Assembly: GCF_042653545.1 (NCBI RefSeq) | Contig: NZ_JBHSIS010000027.1 | Location: 124,001 to 188,000, forward strand | DNA from: Actinophytocola glycyrrhizae | GTDB taxonomy: Bacteria; Actinomycetota; Actinomycetes; Mycobacteriales; Pseudonocardiaceae | Length of the DNA: 64,000 nucleotides | Reading direction: 5' to 3' | Part shown: piece after piece, positions 34,092 through 43,073 of the stretch | How positions within the stretch are numbered: the first letter of the stretch is position 1 | Layout: every line of letters starts with the position of its first letter | Notes under the pieces: generated by a model | What the model saw: only the letters and a program-made list of their open reading frames with translations | Told to the model about the DNA's origin: nothing | Databases searched by the model: none | Position numbers and translations under genes: made by a program

Positions 34092-34256
34092 GATTGTCTC
34101 CTTCGGATTGATTGCTGATCACGCGGGGGTGAGGTCCTCGCCGGCCGCCGGCTGTCGATCACGACGTGTCCGTGACCGGCTTGCCGTGCCCAGGTGCTGA
34201 CGCGCCCGGAGTGCCGGGCGGGATGGTGCGGGTCTTTCGGGTCGTCCCGTCCGGCC

Positions 34257-34706
34257 TTAGCCGTTGATGGCGTCGCGGATGATGCCCGCGAGGATCGGTG
34301 GTGAGGGACGGACGTGTGTGGAGCCCGGGTGGCGGCGCACGGCGCCGTTGATGGTGAGTTGCCAGACGTCGTGCCCCCGGTCTCCCGGGTCTCGGTCTTG
34401 CCGCCAGACCACGGTGACGATGTCGTTGTTGTGGTCGGTGTTCTCGTCCTTGGCGACGATGGTGAGCACGACCGCGGTCGTGTTGTCGTCGTTGTCGGTT
34501 TCGACACCTACGAACAGCGCGAGTGGCGTCCAGGGCAGGGCGTAGCAGGTCTCGATGAGCAGACCGCGGGCGTAGGCCCACAGCCCGGGAGTGCCGTCGT
34601 AGTGCTCGCGGGGGATGTTGGTCCGCAAGCTGTCCGGCAGCGTATAGGCGCGCTGACCGAACATCCGGGGTCGCGCAGTCGGCTCGGTCCGTGAGTCTGT
34701 AGTCAT
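34257..34706 (-). CDS. Hypothetical plasmid protein
   Basis: The ATG at 34706 starts MTTDSRTEPTARP; the open frame upstream is Pro/Ser-rich and looks non-coding. The 149-residue product contains LLIETCYALPWTPLALFVGV and a later VWQLTINGAVRRHPG, predicted beta strands. No family is recognised. The frame and codon bias are good, with no competing gene on either strand. Confidence 0.65.
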   Translation of the reverse strand: MTTDSRTEPTARPRMFGQRAYTLPDSLRTNIPREHYDGTPGLWAYARGLLIETCYALPWTPLALFVGVETDNDDNTTAVVLTIVAKDENTDHNNDIVTVVWRQDRDPGDRGHDVWQLTINGAVRRHPGSTHVRPSPPILAGIIRDAING

Positions 34707-34985
34707 CACGTCGCCTCGGTATGTAGGAACGGAGTGAGCAGCACCCGATCCCGGCGTAAAGGGGGGCGGTATAAGAGAAGGCGTGGGCCGCGTGCTTCGA
34801 CGGAGAGAGCCGTCCGTCTCGATCCGTTCGGTGTGGCCGGGAGAACTGCGCGGCGAGCGCGGCACGTGGGCTAGTAGATGGGTGGTTCGCCGGGTCGCTT
34901 GTTTCGTGACGCAGACCTCGGTCGTGGTGGTTGCCTGCTGGTCGGCGTGGTCTGCGCGAGAGGTAACAGCTCGTACCCCCGCTCG

Positions 34986-35675
34986 TCACGAAAGGGGCTC
35001 CGTCCCGGCTTTGTACCGGGGGAACTCGGCTGTGCCTGGCACGGGCACGGCGGTGAACTCGGCGACCTCGGCACCCGCTGCGCTGAGGGCGAACCCGGTG
35101 TGGATGCTGGTGAACCGTAGCCGCACCCGCTCCACCTTCAGCTGGGTCATGAGCCGCTGCTGGATGCGGCGGGTGAGCTGGTTGTGGGCGTAGGCCTCGA
35201 TGACCCAACGCTCGCGTTCGAGTTCGCGGGGGCTGGCGAACGTGACGACGTATCCGACCAGCGGCGCGTCGATCGGTGTGGTGCCATGCTGTTCGGCGTT
35301 CTCGATGACCGGGCCCTGGTCGAGAAGGTCGAATCCGGCATGAGCGCAGGCGTACCAGCGGGTACCGCGCTCGCCGCGGTTGTCGTGCACGGCCACGACG
35401 TCACCGACGCTCAGTGACCGGTTCGCGCGGTCGCGGTACTCGACCGCGCGCGGGTCCGGCCGGTCGAAGAACGTGGGGTCGTCGCCGATGTTGCACAGGT
35501 CGTAAGCAAACTGGACCGGATATGGGTCGTCGGGCAGCGCCGTGTACGAGAACACCTCGGTCACGGTGTGCGCGGGCTGCTCGGTGTCGCCGACCTGGTA
35601 GGGCGCTGGCTGGAACCCGAACACCATCGCGTCTCGCGGGTTGTTGTTGTGGAACACCCGAACCGTCGTGGTCAT
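34986..35675 (-). CDS. Hypothetical plasmid protein
   Basis: The start is the ATG giving MTTTVRVFHNNNPRDAMVFG, with AAGAGA about seven bases upstream; the frame upstream is low-complexity. The 229-residue protein has SLSVGDVVAVHD, RWYACAHAGFDLL and a C-terminal basic stretch RRIQQRLMTQLKVERVRLRF. The SVGDVV motif is typical of proteins that read a short value and set parameters in plasmid DUF families, but I cannot name one. No membrane segment or signal peptide. Confidence 0.7.
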   Translation of the reverse strand: MTTTVRVFHNNNPRDAMVFGFQPAPYQVGDTEQPAHTVTEVFSYTALPDDPYPVQFAYDLCNIGDDPTFFDRPDPRAVEYRDRANRSLSVGDVVAVHDNRGERGTRWYACAHAGFDLLDQGPVIENAEQHGTTPIDAPLVGYVVTFASPRELERERWVIEAYAHNQLTRRIQQRLMTQLKVERVRLRFTSIHTGFALSAAGAEVAEFTAVPVPGTAEFPRYKAGTEPLS

Positions 35676-35839
35676 GCGCGTCTCTTCTGTGTGTGGGTAA
35701 CGGAAGTTGATCGGAATGCGGCGTGGCCGCTGGGAGAACGCGTGAGTGACTGACTCGTGTGTCGGCGCGGCGCTCTCGGGTCGGAGGTCCGGATGGGACG
35801 TGCGTTCCGACGGGGCACGGTGTCGGTCACCCGCTTCGC

Positions 35840-36379
35840 CTACGCTGGCGGGACGACGCGGTGCAGGTCGGCGTCTGCCACGACCGTGGCGTCCGACACG
35901 GTGGCGAGGCGTGTCGCCCGGCGCAGCCACAGGTACAGGGGCCGGTTGTCCTCCGCACATCCCTGCACCTGCTGGGTGGACAGGATCCGTTCCTGCCCAG
36001 TTGTGTCGTCGCGGTACCGGGTGAGACGCAGCGCCGTGGCGAGGTGGAGAGCTGAGTCGTGGTCGGACAGTGTTGCGTCGATGCGCGCGGCGGCGGGGTG
36101 GTGGTGCAGCGGCTGTCCATCACGGACGGTTCGGACGACGTGGAAGACCCCATAGGTGGGGTGGTCGGGTTCGGGCTCGTCGAACTCGGCGATGATCGCC
36201 GCGGCGATGTCGGCTGCGGTGGGTTCGTCGGGAACGCCGCTGTGCTCGCGGGCGATGACATCGTCGGCGGTGTCCAGGACGGTGCCGCGGTAGGTGCCGT
36301 CAAGGCAGCGCTGGATGAATGCCTCGTCGTCGCCGATCTCGGTGCGGCGGTGGGCGAGAAAGCTGTTGCTGGTGCTCAT
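35840..36379 (-). CDS. Hypothetical acidic protein
   Basis: The ATG at 36379 follows GGGAG with five bases between. The 179-residue product has an acidic first half (DEAFIQRCLDGTYRGTVLDT, AAAIIAEFDEPEPDHP) and a second half with HLATALRLTRYRDD and LYLWLRRATRLATVSDATVV. No family is recognised. It is part of the minus-strand series of small plasmid genes. Confidence 0.65.
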   Translation of the reverse strand: MSTSNSFLAHRRTEIGDDEAFIQRCLDGTYRGTVLDTADDVIAREHSGVPDEPTAADIAAAIIAEFDEPEPDHPTYGVFHVVRTVRDGQPLHHHPAAARIDATLSDHDSALHLATALRLTRYRDDTTGQERILSTQQVQGCAEDNRPLYLWLRRATRLATVSDATVVADADLHRVVPPA

Positions 36380-36416
36380 GTCGGCTCCCATCAATCGCCG
36401 GGTGTCGCCGTATCGG

Positions 36417-36596
36417 TCACGTGCTGGACGCGGGTCGTTCCGTTGGTGCGTGGCGCTTCGGCCGCCTGTCGCCGGCGGCACGGTCGCGTCGGGTCTGCAA
36501 CTCGCTGAACCGGTGGCCGTCGAGTCGTAAGCCCCGCGCGGTCCAAGCCAACATGTGCCGCGCGTTGCCGGTACGCGGGTTGTTGCAGATCGTCAT
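36417..36596 (-). CDS. Small basic hypothetical protein
   Basis: The 59-residue reading MTICNNPRTGNARHMLAWTA continues to a basic, Arg-rich C-terminus. It is 37 bases upstream of the next gene's ATG on the same strand. Similar short proteins beginning with MxxCxNPRTG occur on actinobacterial plasmids by my recollection. No clear ribosome-binding site, so confidence is limited. Confidence 0.4.
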   Translation of the reverse strand: MTICNNPRTGNARHMLAWTARGLRLDGHRFSELQTRRDRAAGDRRPKRHAPTERPASST

Positions 36597-36702
36597 GACG
36601 TCGGGTCGGGACGCCCGCCACAGCACCCGCTGTTAGGGCGTGGTGGTGTGCCGGCTCGCGATGAACACCACAACCTCATCGGACATGACCTCGGTTGGCT
36701 GA

Positions 36703-37008
36703 TCATGCTCGGCTCATCTTCTTGGGAGGCACCCGTTTCAGCCACCATGTCCGTCGCATAAGGACGCCGTCGAGGTTGACGCCGTGCTCACTGGTGACCG
36801 GGAACACGCGGCCGTAGGTGGTGCCGAAGTGGTTCGCGGCGGCCTGCCGCAGCGCGCTGCGCCACCCACGGCCATCCGCGCACACCGTGAACACCCCCAT
36901 CGGCCCGTCACGGTGCGGGCTGGTCGGAACATGCCCCGGCCGGCACTGCACTCCGAACATCGCCCCGGCCTGCGACGTCACGAACACGTGGCGGGGTCCG
37001 TTGCTCAC
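36703..37008 (-). CDS. Hypothetical protein, start uncertain
   Basis: The C-terminal two-thirds (MGVFTVCADGRGWRSALRQA, then FGTTYGRVFPVTSEHGVNLD and a basic tail ending KKMSRA) look like real protein. The GTG at 37008 (preceded by a G-rich stretch) is my choice; the frame is open to 37071. No family is recognised. About 100 residues. Confidence 0.45.
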   Translation of the reverse strand: MSNGPRHVFVTSQAGAMFGVQCRPGHVPTSPHRDGPMGVFTVCADGRGWRSALRQAAANHFGTTYGRVFPVTSEHGVNLDGVLMRRTWWLKRVPPKKMSRA

Positions 37009-37950
37009 CCCGCTCACCCCAAGGAAGTGTCGTCGAGCGACGTGACTGGCAACGAGGCGAAGAGCAATCAAACGGTGTAGGAGTACGGAATCGGTGGGCT
37101 ACTGCCGATGCTTCGGCCCACCGGATCGTGGACCGCCATCACGCGTGGGTCATCGCCGAGCACGGTGGCGACCACGGTGAGCGGCACATGCAGCGGTGAC
37201 GTCCAAACTCCTGTGTCTGTCATGGCCGGAAGTCAAGTGGAACGCGAGGCGGTGGGCCGTCTGGTGCGTCGGCGGGTGGACGTCTTTCGCTTGTGGTATC
37301 TGGGAAACGTCGTCAGCAGGTCGAGACCTGATAGGTGGCTGATACAACACCGCCGCGCGCCGCGAGATCTTCAGCGAGCTGCCGCGACGGCAACCCAGAG
37401 AAGACAGAACCTGTGTCCGACGCGGGACTGCCCGTGATCGTCAGCGTCCGGCACTCCCGGCCGTTGCCGTGCGCGGCGCACGCGACCTGACGCACACGCG
37501 AACGCTGGCACGGCTGTGTGGCTCAACCGGAATCACCGAGTGCACCCGGCTCACGCGTAGCCGTATCGCTCGCTCGTCCGGGTCGTTGTAGGTGCGCACG
37601 GTGTGCTCATGCCAGGCGGTCAGATCCGCGCAGTGCTGTCCGGCAATCGCACACCATGCCAGCCCCGTGGCTAGCGTTGATCCCGAAGCCGTGCATGACG
37701 TTGTCTCGATTCACTTATGGCCGAACGAGGTTCTCCGGGCCACAGGACTCTTGGTGTGCTCGCTCCGGAATATCTGCCGTCCGCGGTGCCTGTGGTGTAC
37801 AGGGTGATCGTCCCCGCCAGCGCTGTTCCTTTCGCGTGATCAGAGTCGAAGTCAGTCGCCTACCTCGCCGTGATGATGGAGGCGGCGTCCGAACTGCTCG
37901 AACTCGAGGCCCGGTTCCAGTGCGTGGGCGAGGCAAGCCTCACCGTCGAT
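37009..37950. other. Region without a convincing gene
   Basis: Only short open frames occur, with no ribosome-binding sites and no recognisable motif. One minus-strand frame at 37313-37495 (CRTLTITGSPASDTGSVFSG in its middle) may be a small gene or a remnant. The region looks like decayed plasmid DNA. Confidence 0.4.
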
Positions 37951-38202
37951 CTATCGGAACGAACCGCACGACGGGCATCTTGGTCGCTTCGGCGAGGGCG
38001 CGCGTGAAGTCGCGAGTGCGTTGCCCAGGGGCGGCACCCACCCCACGGCAGCTTCCTTGCAGATGATACGCCACCAGCCGGACAGCTTGACCGCGTACCA
38101 TCGTTGTCCGGAATGCTCAGAGACCACGCGCATGACCTCATCGACTTGCGCGATGGACGGACTCGGTGGCAGGTCTCCAACCTGGATCGTGCCGTTCCAC
38201 AC
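37951..38202 (-). CDS. Small hypothetical protein, possible remnant
   Basis: The 83-residue frame has good protein character (IAQVDEVMRVVSEHSGQRWY, then WWRIICKEAAVGWVPPLG) and ends in CPSCGSFR. It contains several Trp residues. No family is recognised. It may be the front of a longer gene broken near 38000. Confidence 0.4.
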   Translation of the reverse strand: MWNGTIQVGDLPPSPSIAQVDEVMRVVSEHSGQRWYAVKLSGWWRIICKEAAVGWVPPLGNALATSRAPSPKRPRCPSCGSFR

Positions 38203-38248
38203 GTAAGGCGGCTTCCTGTCGGAGGGCTTCTCGGTGGAAATGGAGGGA

Positions 38249-38495
38249 TCACTCCTTATCGACTTGCTCCGGGACGGAAAGGAAGATCAGCGGGTCATGG
38301 CGCGAGACGTGGGTCACCCAAGGCAGCGGACGGGCCGGGTCGAACAGCCGTGGGCAAGCAAGCCGAGGCGGCGTAGCTGCTCTCCTCTGGTGTGATCGGT
38401 GGTGACCTGCTCCAGGCCACCGGTGTGGCCAAGTCGGTACACGCGGCAATCGCCCACCCATGCCACCACCTCAAGCTCGTGGTCGAGCCGGGTTG
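38249..38495 (-). pseudogene. PP2C-type phosphatase remnant
   Basis: ELEVVAWVGDCRVYRLG followed by LEQVTTDHTRGEQLRRLG matches the mid-portion of actinobacterial PP2C phosphatases (AWVGDSRAYRL, TTDHTxGEQLR), read on the minus strand. The frame is lost near 38350; another frame then carries ARPLPWVTHVSRHDPLIFLS, which could be the next segment. N- and C-terminal parts are missing. It lies just downstream of the 38523 gene. Confidence 0.5.
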
Positions 38496-38522
38496 GTCGG
38501 CGGCTCGTCGGGCGGGTGAGGT

Positions 38523-39395
38523 TCAGCCGCGGGGGAACTGGAGGGCATCCAGGCCCGGAAGCGTGACGTCGGCCAGGGCGCGCAGTGTCTGCTCGTGCTC
38601 GTCGTGCAGGGCGAGGTCCATCTCGGGCGCCACCGTCAGCAGCGAATCGCGGTTGTCCCGCGCAGTGTCGGCCAGGGCGCGCAGCATGCCGGGCAGATCG
38701 GGATCGCCGTGGTGCGGGCCCGTGCCCGGCGGGTACAGCCAGCGGTTGCGAGCCTTCCAGTACCGCAGTCCCTCGCTGGGCGTGGGGCGCTGCATACGCG
38801 CCCATTCCTCGCGTTCGGCCTCGCTGGCGTGCGCCCACTCGTAGTGGTGCAGGACCTCGGCGAGCTGGAGCAGCATCGTGTTGATCTGCCGGGGCCGGCG
38901 CAGGTGGGTGAGGAAGACCGGCGCGGTCCGGTCGAGCTGGTCGCGGCGCCCGGTTTCGGCGTCCATCCGCAGGTAGAGGTAGTCGAGGTAGGCGTGGCCG
39001 AAGCCGTGCAGGGCAGTATCGGTGAAGTGCGGGAGAGCGGCGGTGGGAAACGCCGCGGTCGAGCCGTGGACGGCCTTGTATACCCAGGGCAGGACGCCGT
39101 AGACCCCGGGCAGGAGGTCGTCGGTGGTGGCGAGGATCAGCCACCGGTGTTCGACGTCGAGTTCCTGGGCGACGGCGGTGGTGCCGGCCCACAGGTGGGC
39201 AGCCCCGGCCGGGGTGTGCAGGACCCAGGTCTCGGTCACGCCGTCCGGGGCGGGCCCAAGCTGGGACGGGCCGAGCTGGTCGCGCAGTTGGTGGACGCTG
39301 CTGGTGAGGTACCCGAGACAGATCAGGCCGGTGGCGGGCGGTGTATCTGGGTCGGCGCTCGTGTCGATGGACAGGTCGGGATTCAGGACAGCCAT
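38523..39395 (-). CDS. Hypothetical plasmid protein
   Basis: The ATG at 39395 (MAVLNPDLSID) is 14 bases past the previous gene's stop; a GTG at 39416 is an alternative. The 290-residue protein has VHQLRDQLG, ETWVLHTPAGAAHLWAG, HGFGHAYLDYLYLRMDAETG and a helical C-terminal half with HHYEWAHASEAEREEW. No family is recognised. It appears to form an operon with the genes at 39410 and 39659. Confidence 0.7.
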   Translation of the reverse strand: MAVLNPDLSIDTSADPDTPPATGLICLGYLTSSVHQLRDQLGPSQLGPAPDGVTETWVLHTPAGAAHLWAGTTAVAQELDVEHRWLILATTDDLLPGVYGVLPWVYKAVHGSTAAFPTAALPHFTDTALHGFGHAYLDYLYLRMDAETGRRDQLDRTAPVFLTHLRRPRQINTMLLQLAEVLHHYEWAHASEAEREEWARMQRPTPSEGLRYWKARNRWLYPPGTGPHHGDPDLPGMLRALADTARDNRDSLLTVAPEMDLALHDEHEQTLRALADVTLPGLDALQFPRG

Positions 39396-39409
39396 GGGTG
39401 ATCCGTTCG

Positions 39410-39595
39410 TCAGCACTGGGCAGGCGGCGGCACGGCAACCGGCGGCGCGGGCGGAGATCCGCCGGGCGCCGCCCAGGTCAACCGGTCAGCGTGGTGGTGC
39501 GTGGTGACGGTGTGAACCAGTCGCGCGGCCTCGTCGCGACTGTGGATGTTGATGCTGGAGGCGATGGCGTCGATCACCTCGTCGGTGGCGACCAT
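39410..39595 (-). CDS. Small hypothetical protein
   Basis: The 61-residue product starts MVATDEVIDAIASSINIHSR and has a His pair in VTTHHHADRL and a Pro-rich tail ending in Cys. AGAGGG lies upstream of the ATG. It sits between the DUF4192 gene (63 bases upstream) and the 39395 gene on the same strand. Confidence 0.55.
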   Translation of the reverse strand: MVATDEVIDAIASSINIHSRDEAARLVHTVTTHHHADRLTWAAPGGSPPAPPVAVPPPAQC

Positions 39596-39658
39596 GGATG
39601 TTTTCCCTCTGTCGTGGATCGGCGAGCCGAGTACGGCGATCTGACCTCGGCCGGGGTG

Positions 39659-40720
39659 TCACGGGTGCGTGGTGACAGCGCTGACGAGCAGTCGGCGGAG
39701 CTGGGTTGGTGGAATGCCCTTCTGGATCGCGAGGTTCAGCAGGTGGGCCAGCGCATGGGCGGGGTTGGCGTCCTGTGCGATCTCGAGTGCGATGCTGGCC
39801 AGCACTCCGTCGCCGCGGAGATAGGCGTGCGCGGCGAGCAGCGTGGCCGGTTCGGCTCGTGCCGGGCCGGGCACAGCGCGGGTCAGCACTGTCCACAGCC
39901 GTTGCGCCGCGTCGGCGCGTTCAGCTTCGGCACCCGCGTCACTTGTGGGGAGGGAGGCGGTGAGGCAGCGGTCCCGAACACCGGGGTGGGACAGCGCCAG
40001 GGCGAGGTCGACGATCTGCTCGTCGGTGAACGTAGGAAGGGCGGGATGGGTAGCTGCCGCAGCGACCGCCTCGCGGACGGTGCGGTACCCGCGTTCCGGG
40101 CTTGCCGTGGACATACGCGCGGCGGGCGACTGCGCGCAGTTGAGCATCGCGATGCGTCGCTGGAGGTGCTCGTCGGGGTCGGCGGCCAGGGTGGCGGCGA
40201 GCTGTTCACGGCTGCCGCTGGCGGTCGCGCCGGAGGCGATCAGGCTTGCGGCCACCGGTGAGCTGTCGAGAGCGGGAACAGTGCCGTGGCACTGGCACAG
40301 GTCATGGCAGTGCCACGGTGCGCCCGTTTCGGTTGTCGGCGCTGATACGCAGTGCCGGATGGTGATCTCCGCGCTGGGCAGTACGGCGTTGAGGGCGTCG
40401 ATGAGTGCCCGCGCCGGCACGCTGTTGTGCCGGGCCTGCTGAGCTGTGGTGTCTCCGCGCACCATGAGGACGGTGACGGACCGCGCGCCACCGGTGACGA
40501 GGGCATCGCGCAGCTGGGCGACGAACTCGTGCACGCCGTCGGAACCGGGGAGGTCCGTACGGATGAGCCCAGACACTGTGACCCCGGAGTGAGCGACCAG
40601 AACGAGCGAGTTGACCGGGCGGAACCCGAGCATGAGCGGTACGAGACCGATCAGTTCCCCGGTGCTGGTGATGACGCCTGCGCGACGGCGGGCATCCGGA
40701 AAGTTGGCGTGGCCGGTCAT
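39659..40720 (-). CDS. DUF4192 family protein
   Basis: The 353-residue product begins with GELIGLVPLMLGFRPVNSLV, the hallmark of the actinobacterial DUF4192 family. Its function is not known to me; members occur on chromosomes and mobile elements. Other features are RSVTVLMVRGD and a Cys/His-rich insert near residue 150 (WHCHDLCQCHG) that could bind metal. GGGAG lies ten bases before the ATG. Confidence 0.85.
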   Translation of the reverse strand: MTGHANFPDARRRAGVITSTGELIGLVPLMLGFRPVNSLVLVAHSGVTVSGLIRTDLPGSDGVHEFVAQLRDALVTGGARSVTVLMVRGDTTAQQARHNSVPARALIDALNAVLPSAEITIRHCVSAPTTETGAPWHCHDLCQCHGTVPALDSSPVAASLIASGATASGSREQLAATLAADPDEHLQRRIAMLNCAQSPAARMSTASPERGYRTVREAVAAAATHPALPTFTDEQIVDLALALSHPGVRDRCLTASLPTSDAGAEAERADAAQRLWTVLTRAVPGPARAEPATLLAAHAYLRGDGVLASIALEIAQDANPAHALAHLLNLAIQKGIPPTQLRRLLVSAVTTHP

Positions 40721-40933
40721 ACGTGCGTGACTCCCGTGAGACGTCCGAAGTGAAGGGGTGAGGCACCCGGGCCGTGCCGGTCAGATGAGGGGACACGGCC
40801 GACGGGGCATGGGGCGCGGATGTCAACCCAGACCCGCCGTGGCGGCGGGTCGGTGACGATGTCGCGATTCACCGCCTCAATGGGTTGTTCGACGACGTAC
40901 CTGTCGTGTCCATTCGCGGAAACGATCACGGGA

Positions 40934-41242
40934 TCAGAACTCGTCCTCCGTGGGCTCCTCCTCGAAGCCCTCGCCGCGGTAGCGCGGGACGTCGGTTCGA
41001 CCGAGTACCTCGCCGGGCTCCAGACATTCGTAGTAGATCTCGCCCAGCTGACAGTCGTGATCGGCGGCGACGGCGATCTCGACATGATCTCCGGCGGACT
41101 GGCTCCACACCTCCAGCACCTCACCGTTGATGGCGCCCTCGATCTCCGAGATCTCGCCATCGGGTGTACCGGCGCACGCGGTGAGGCCGAAGACCAGCCC
41201 AGCACCAGCCAGGCAGATCGCGATACGTCGCTTGAGGCTCAA
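40934..41242 (-). CDS. Small lipoprotein
   Basis: The TTG at 41242 follows GGAGAA with four bases between and begins LSLKRRIAICLAGAGLVF; an ATG at 41278 is an alternative. The basic n-region, hydrophobic core and lipobox LTAC are a clear lipoprotein signal. The mature part, about 80 residues, is strongly acidic and ends EEEPTEDEF, with two further Cys. It would be anchored on the outer face of the membrane. A surface or entry-exclusion role on a conjugative element is possible but only guessed. Confidence 0.75.
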   Translation of the reverse strand: MSLKRRIAICLAGAGLVFGLTACAGTPDGEISEIEGAINGEVLEVWSQSAGDHVEIAVAADHDCQLGEIYYECLEPGEVLGRTDVPRYRGEGFEEEPTEDEF

Positions 41243-41565
41243 CGTGTTCTCCTTGTCGAGGTGGATAGTTGATCGCATGCCGGTGTCCGGGGCGCTCGGC
41301 TGAACGTGGTGCGGCGGCCGAGAACGGGTGGCGGGCAAGGCGACTGATCGATGCGGCATGGGAAACCGGGTCGATGCCCCGAGCGGCCGTGCCGGTGGAA
41401 CAGCGACGGGTTGCGGGAGGCATCCGATCGGATTCGTCGTATACCTCGTGCGGGCTACTGCCAGGCGGCCGATGCTGCGCGCCGCTGCACGACGTGGTGG
41501 CACCGTGCATGTCTGAGGATTGTGATTGGCCGCTTCTTGGGGCGAACCATTCCGGGCTGGAGCGG
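41243..41565. other. Intergenic stretch
   Basis: I see no gene, terminator or repeat that I can support in this stretch between the lipoprotein start and the end of the 41566 gene. Confidence 0.5.
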
Positions 41566-42087
41566 TCAGCTCGGGATCGTGTCGTTGTGAATGGTGTCGT
41601 CGTTGATGTTCACGCGCAGAGGGATACCTGCAGAGGCGTCGACGATGTCGACGGCGCCGTCGGCCGGGCTGATGAACACGTTCGCTGTGACGAGATGGCG
41701 GCCGGTGGCCTGTTCGGATACGACACTCGTGGCCATAGCGGCGTTGTAGTCGCCGCGTTGGGTTCGGGCGGTCACAGTCCAGGCCGCGACGCTCTCGTGC
41801 GGTGACTCGAACGTGGTGACCTCAGCGACAGCGATCGTGAGGACCCAGGTGGTGCCGTGATCGGTGACGAATACCGGGTACTTGCCGACCGCGGTCTGCG
41901 GTTCACGCCACCAGTCCGCGTGGAGCAGGTCGACGTGCTGCACGTCTGGCCGGTTCTGGAAGCCAACCAGTGCGGCGGGATCACCTCGCCACAGGCCTTG
42001 GTCGTAGACGTCACCGTTGTCCAGGATGTGGTAGGAGATTGGCGATGGCACATCTGGCTGCGGGCCGGGTTGGATGCGGATCAGCAT
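41566..42087 (-). CDS. Hypothetical protein
   Basis: The 173-residue product has a clear ATG with AGGAGG upstream (a longish spacing of about 12). SYHILDNGDVYDQGLWRGD, WVLTIAVAEVTTF and HLVTANVFISPADG suggest a beta-rich fold. No family, signal peptide or membrane segment recognised. Confidence 0.65.
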   Translation of the reverse strand: MLIRIQPGPQPDVPSPISYHILDNGDVYDQGLWRGDPAALVGFQNRPDVQHVDLLHADWWREPQTAVGKYPVFVTDHGTTWVLTIAVAEVTTFESPHESVAAWTVTARTQRGDYNAAMATSVVSEQATGRHLVTANVFISPADGAVDIVDASAGIPLRVNINDDTIHNDTIPS

Positions 42088-42186
42088 TGTGCGCGTTGCC
42101 TCCTGCCGATGTGAGGACCGATGTCCGTTGCGGGTATTGACGAGCGCTTGGTGCGCGAGCCTTTATGGACGGTTCGCCTCGATGGG

Positions 42187-42810
42187 TCACTGGTAGAAGG
42201 CGCCATCTTCGGTGAACTGGTGGTTGGCCGCGACTTCCCGCGCCCACTGCTCACCGGTCTTGTAGTCGTGCTCGGTTCCGCCTGCGCTCCACGCGTCGTG
42301 TAGGGCGTCCCGGACGGCGTGCTCAAGGTCGTCGCGCTGCTCGTCGGTGACAGGAGCACAAGACAGCGCGGCGCAATCCTCGTCGTGGGCCAGCAGGTAG
42401 TGACCTGGCGTGCATGTGCAGTCCAGAACCATGTCGTGCGGGGTGACCGTGGTGGTGTCCGAGCGGTATCCGGCCAGCTCGACCCGGTCGATGCCCTCGT
42501 CCCAGGGAAGAGCGGGCGCGTTGTCGCGGGTGAGGATGCCAGTGACCGCGATCGAGCCGCCGCGGCTGATGTCCCAGCCGACCACACGCACGTCGGGAAT
42601 GCCGGGGAAATCTGCCACGCCGTAGCTGTCCCAGCCGGGTGTGCCGAGTTTCTCCGCGAGGGTGGACGTCATGACGGCCGTGATGTCGTCGATGTCGCCG
42701 GAGTCCCACCAGGGCCCAGCGAGCTGCTCCCGGATCGCGTCGACGGCACGTTCTTGGGCCGCTTCGGACAGCTCGTCGAAGTCGAACAGCTGGATCGTGA
42801 TCTCTTGCAT
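42187..42810 (-). CDS. Hypothetical protein, phage/plasmid type
   Basis: The 207-residue product starts MQEITIQLFDFDELSEAAQE, an N-terminal pattern (FDELSExAQExA) seen in many phage and plasmid proteins of unknown role. A Cys cluster near residue 130-150 (LDCTCTPGH, CAALSC) could bind metal. GAGG precedes the ATG. Confidence 0.7.
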   Translation of the reverse strand: MQEITIQLFDFDELSEAAQERAVDAIREQLAGPWWDSGDIDDITAVMTSTLAEKLGTPGWDSYGVADFPGIPDVRVVGWDISRGGSIAVTGILTRDNAPALPWDEGIDRVELAGYRSDTTTVTPHDMVLDCTCTPGHYLLAHDEDCAALSCAPVTDEQRDDLEHAVRDALHDAWSAGGTEHDYKTGEQWAREVAANHQFTEDGAFYQ

Positions 42811-43034
42811 GACCTCACGTCCTCCCGGCGGCTACCCGCGCAGTGCACGGTCAGATGGGCTGTTCACGTGGTGGCGGACAGGCCTCGGCGCTGGCGGCAC
42901 GGATGTTCCGGTTGAGTGGTAGCCGCGGCTGGACACCCCCAGCGCTGGTACTGCCGGGATCCTGCGGTAGACCGTGCTCCGGCCGGCAGGACGTGCGTGA
43001 CACAGCCCGGTTCGACGAGCAGCCCTGCCGGTTC

Positions 43035-43060
43035 GGGGAGGCGGCCAGGGCCGCCTCCCC
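43035..43060 (-). terminator. Inverted repeat after the DUF932 gene, terminator candidate
   Basis: An 11-bp perfect GC stem (43035-43045 with 43050-43060) with a four-base loop starts 13 bases past the stop of the DUF932 gene. It is flanked by a direct repeat of CTGCCGGTTC. Confidence 0.65.
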
Positions 43061-43073
43061 TCCGGCTGCCGGT

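Noticed and set aside
34159..35208. Large minus-strand frame across two small genes
   Set aside because: Low-complexity His/Arg/Pro-rich translation that covers two better frames with ATG starts and natural composition.
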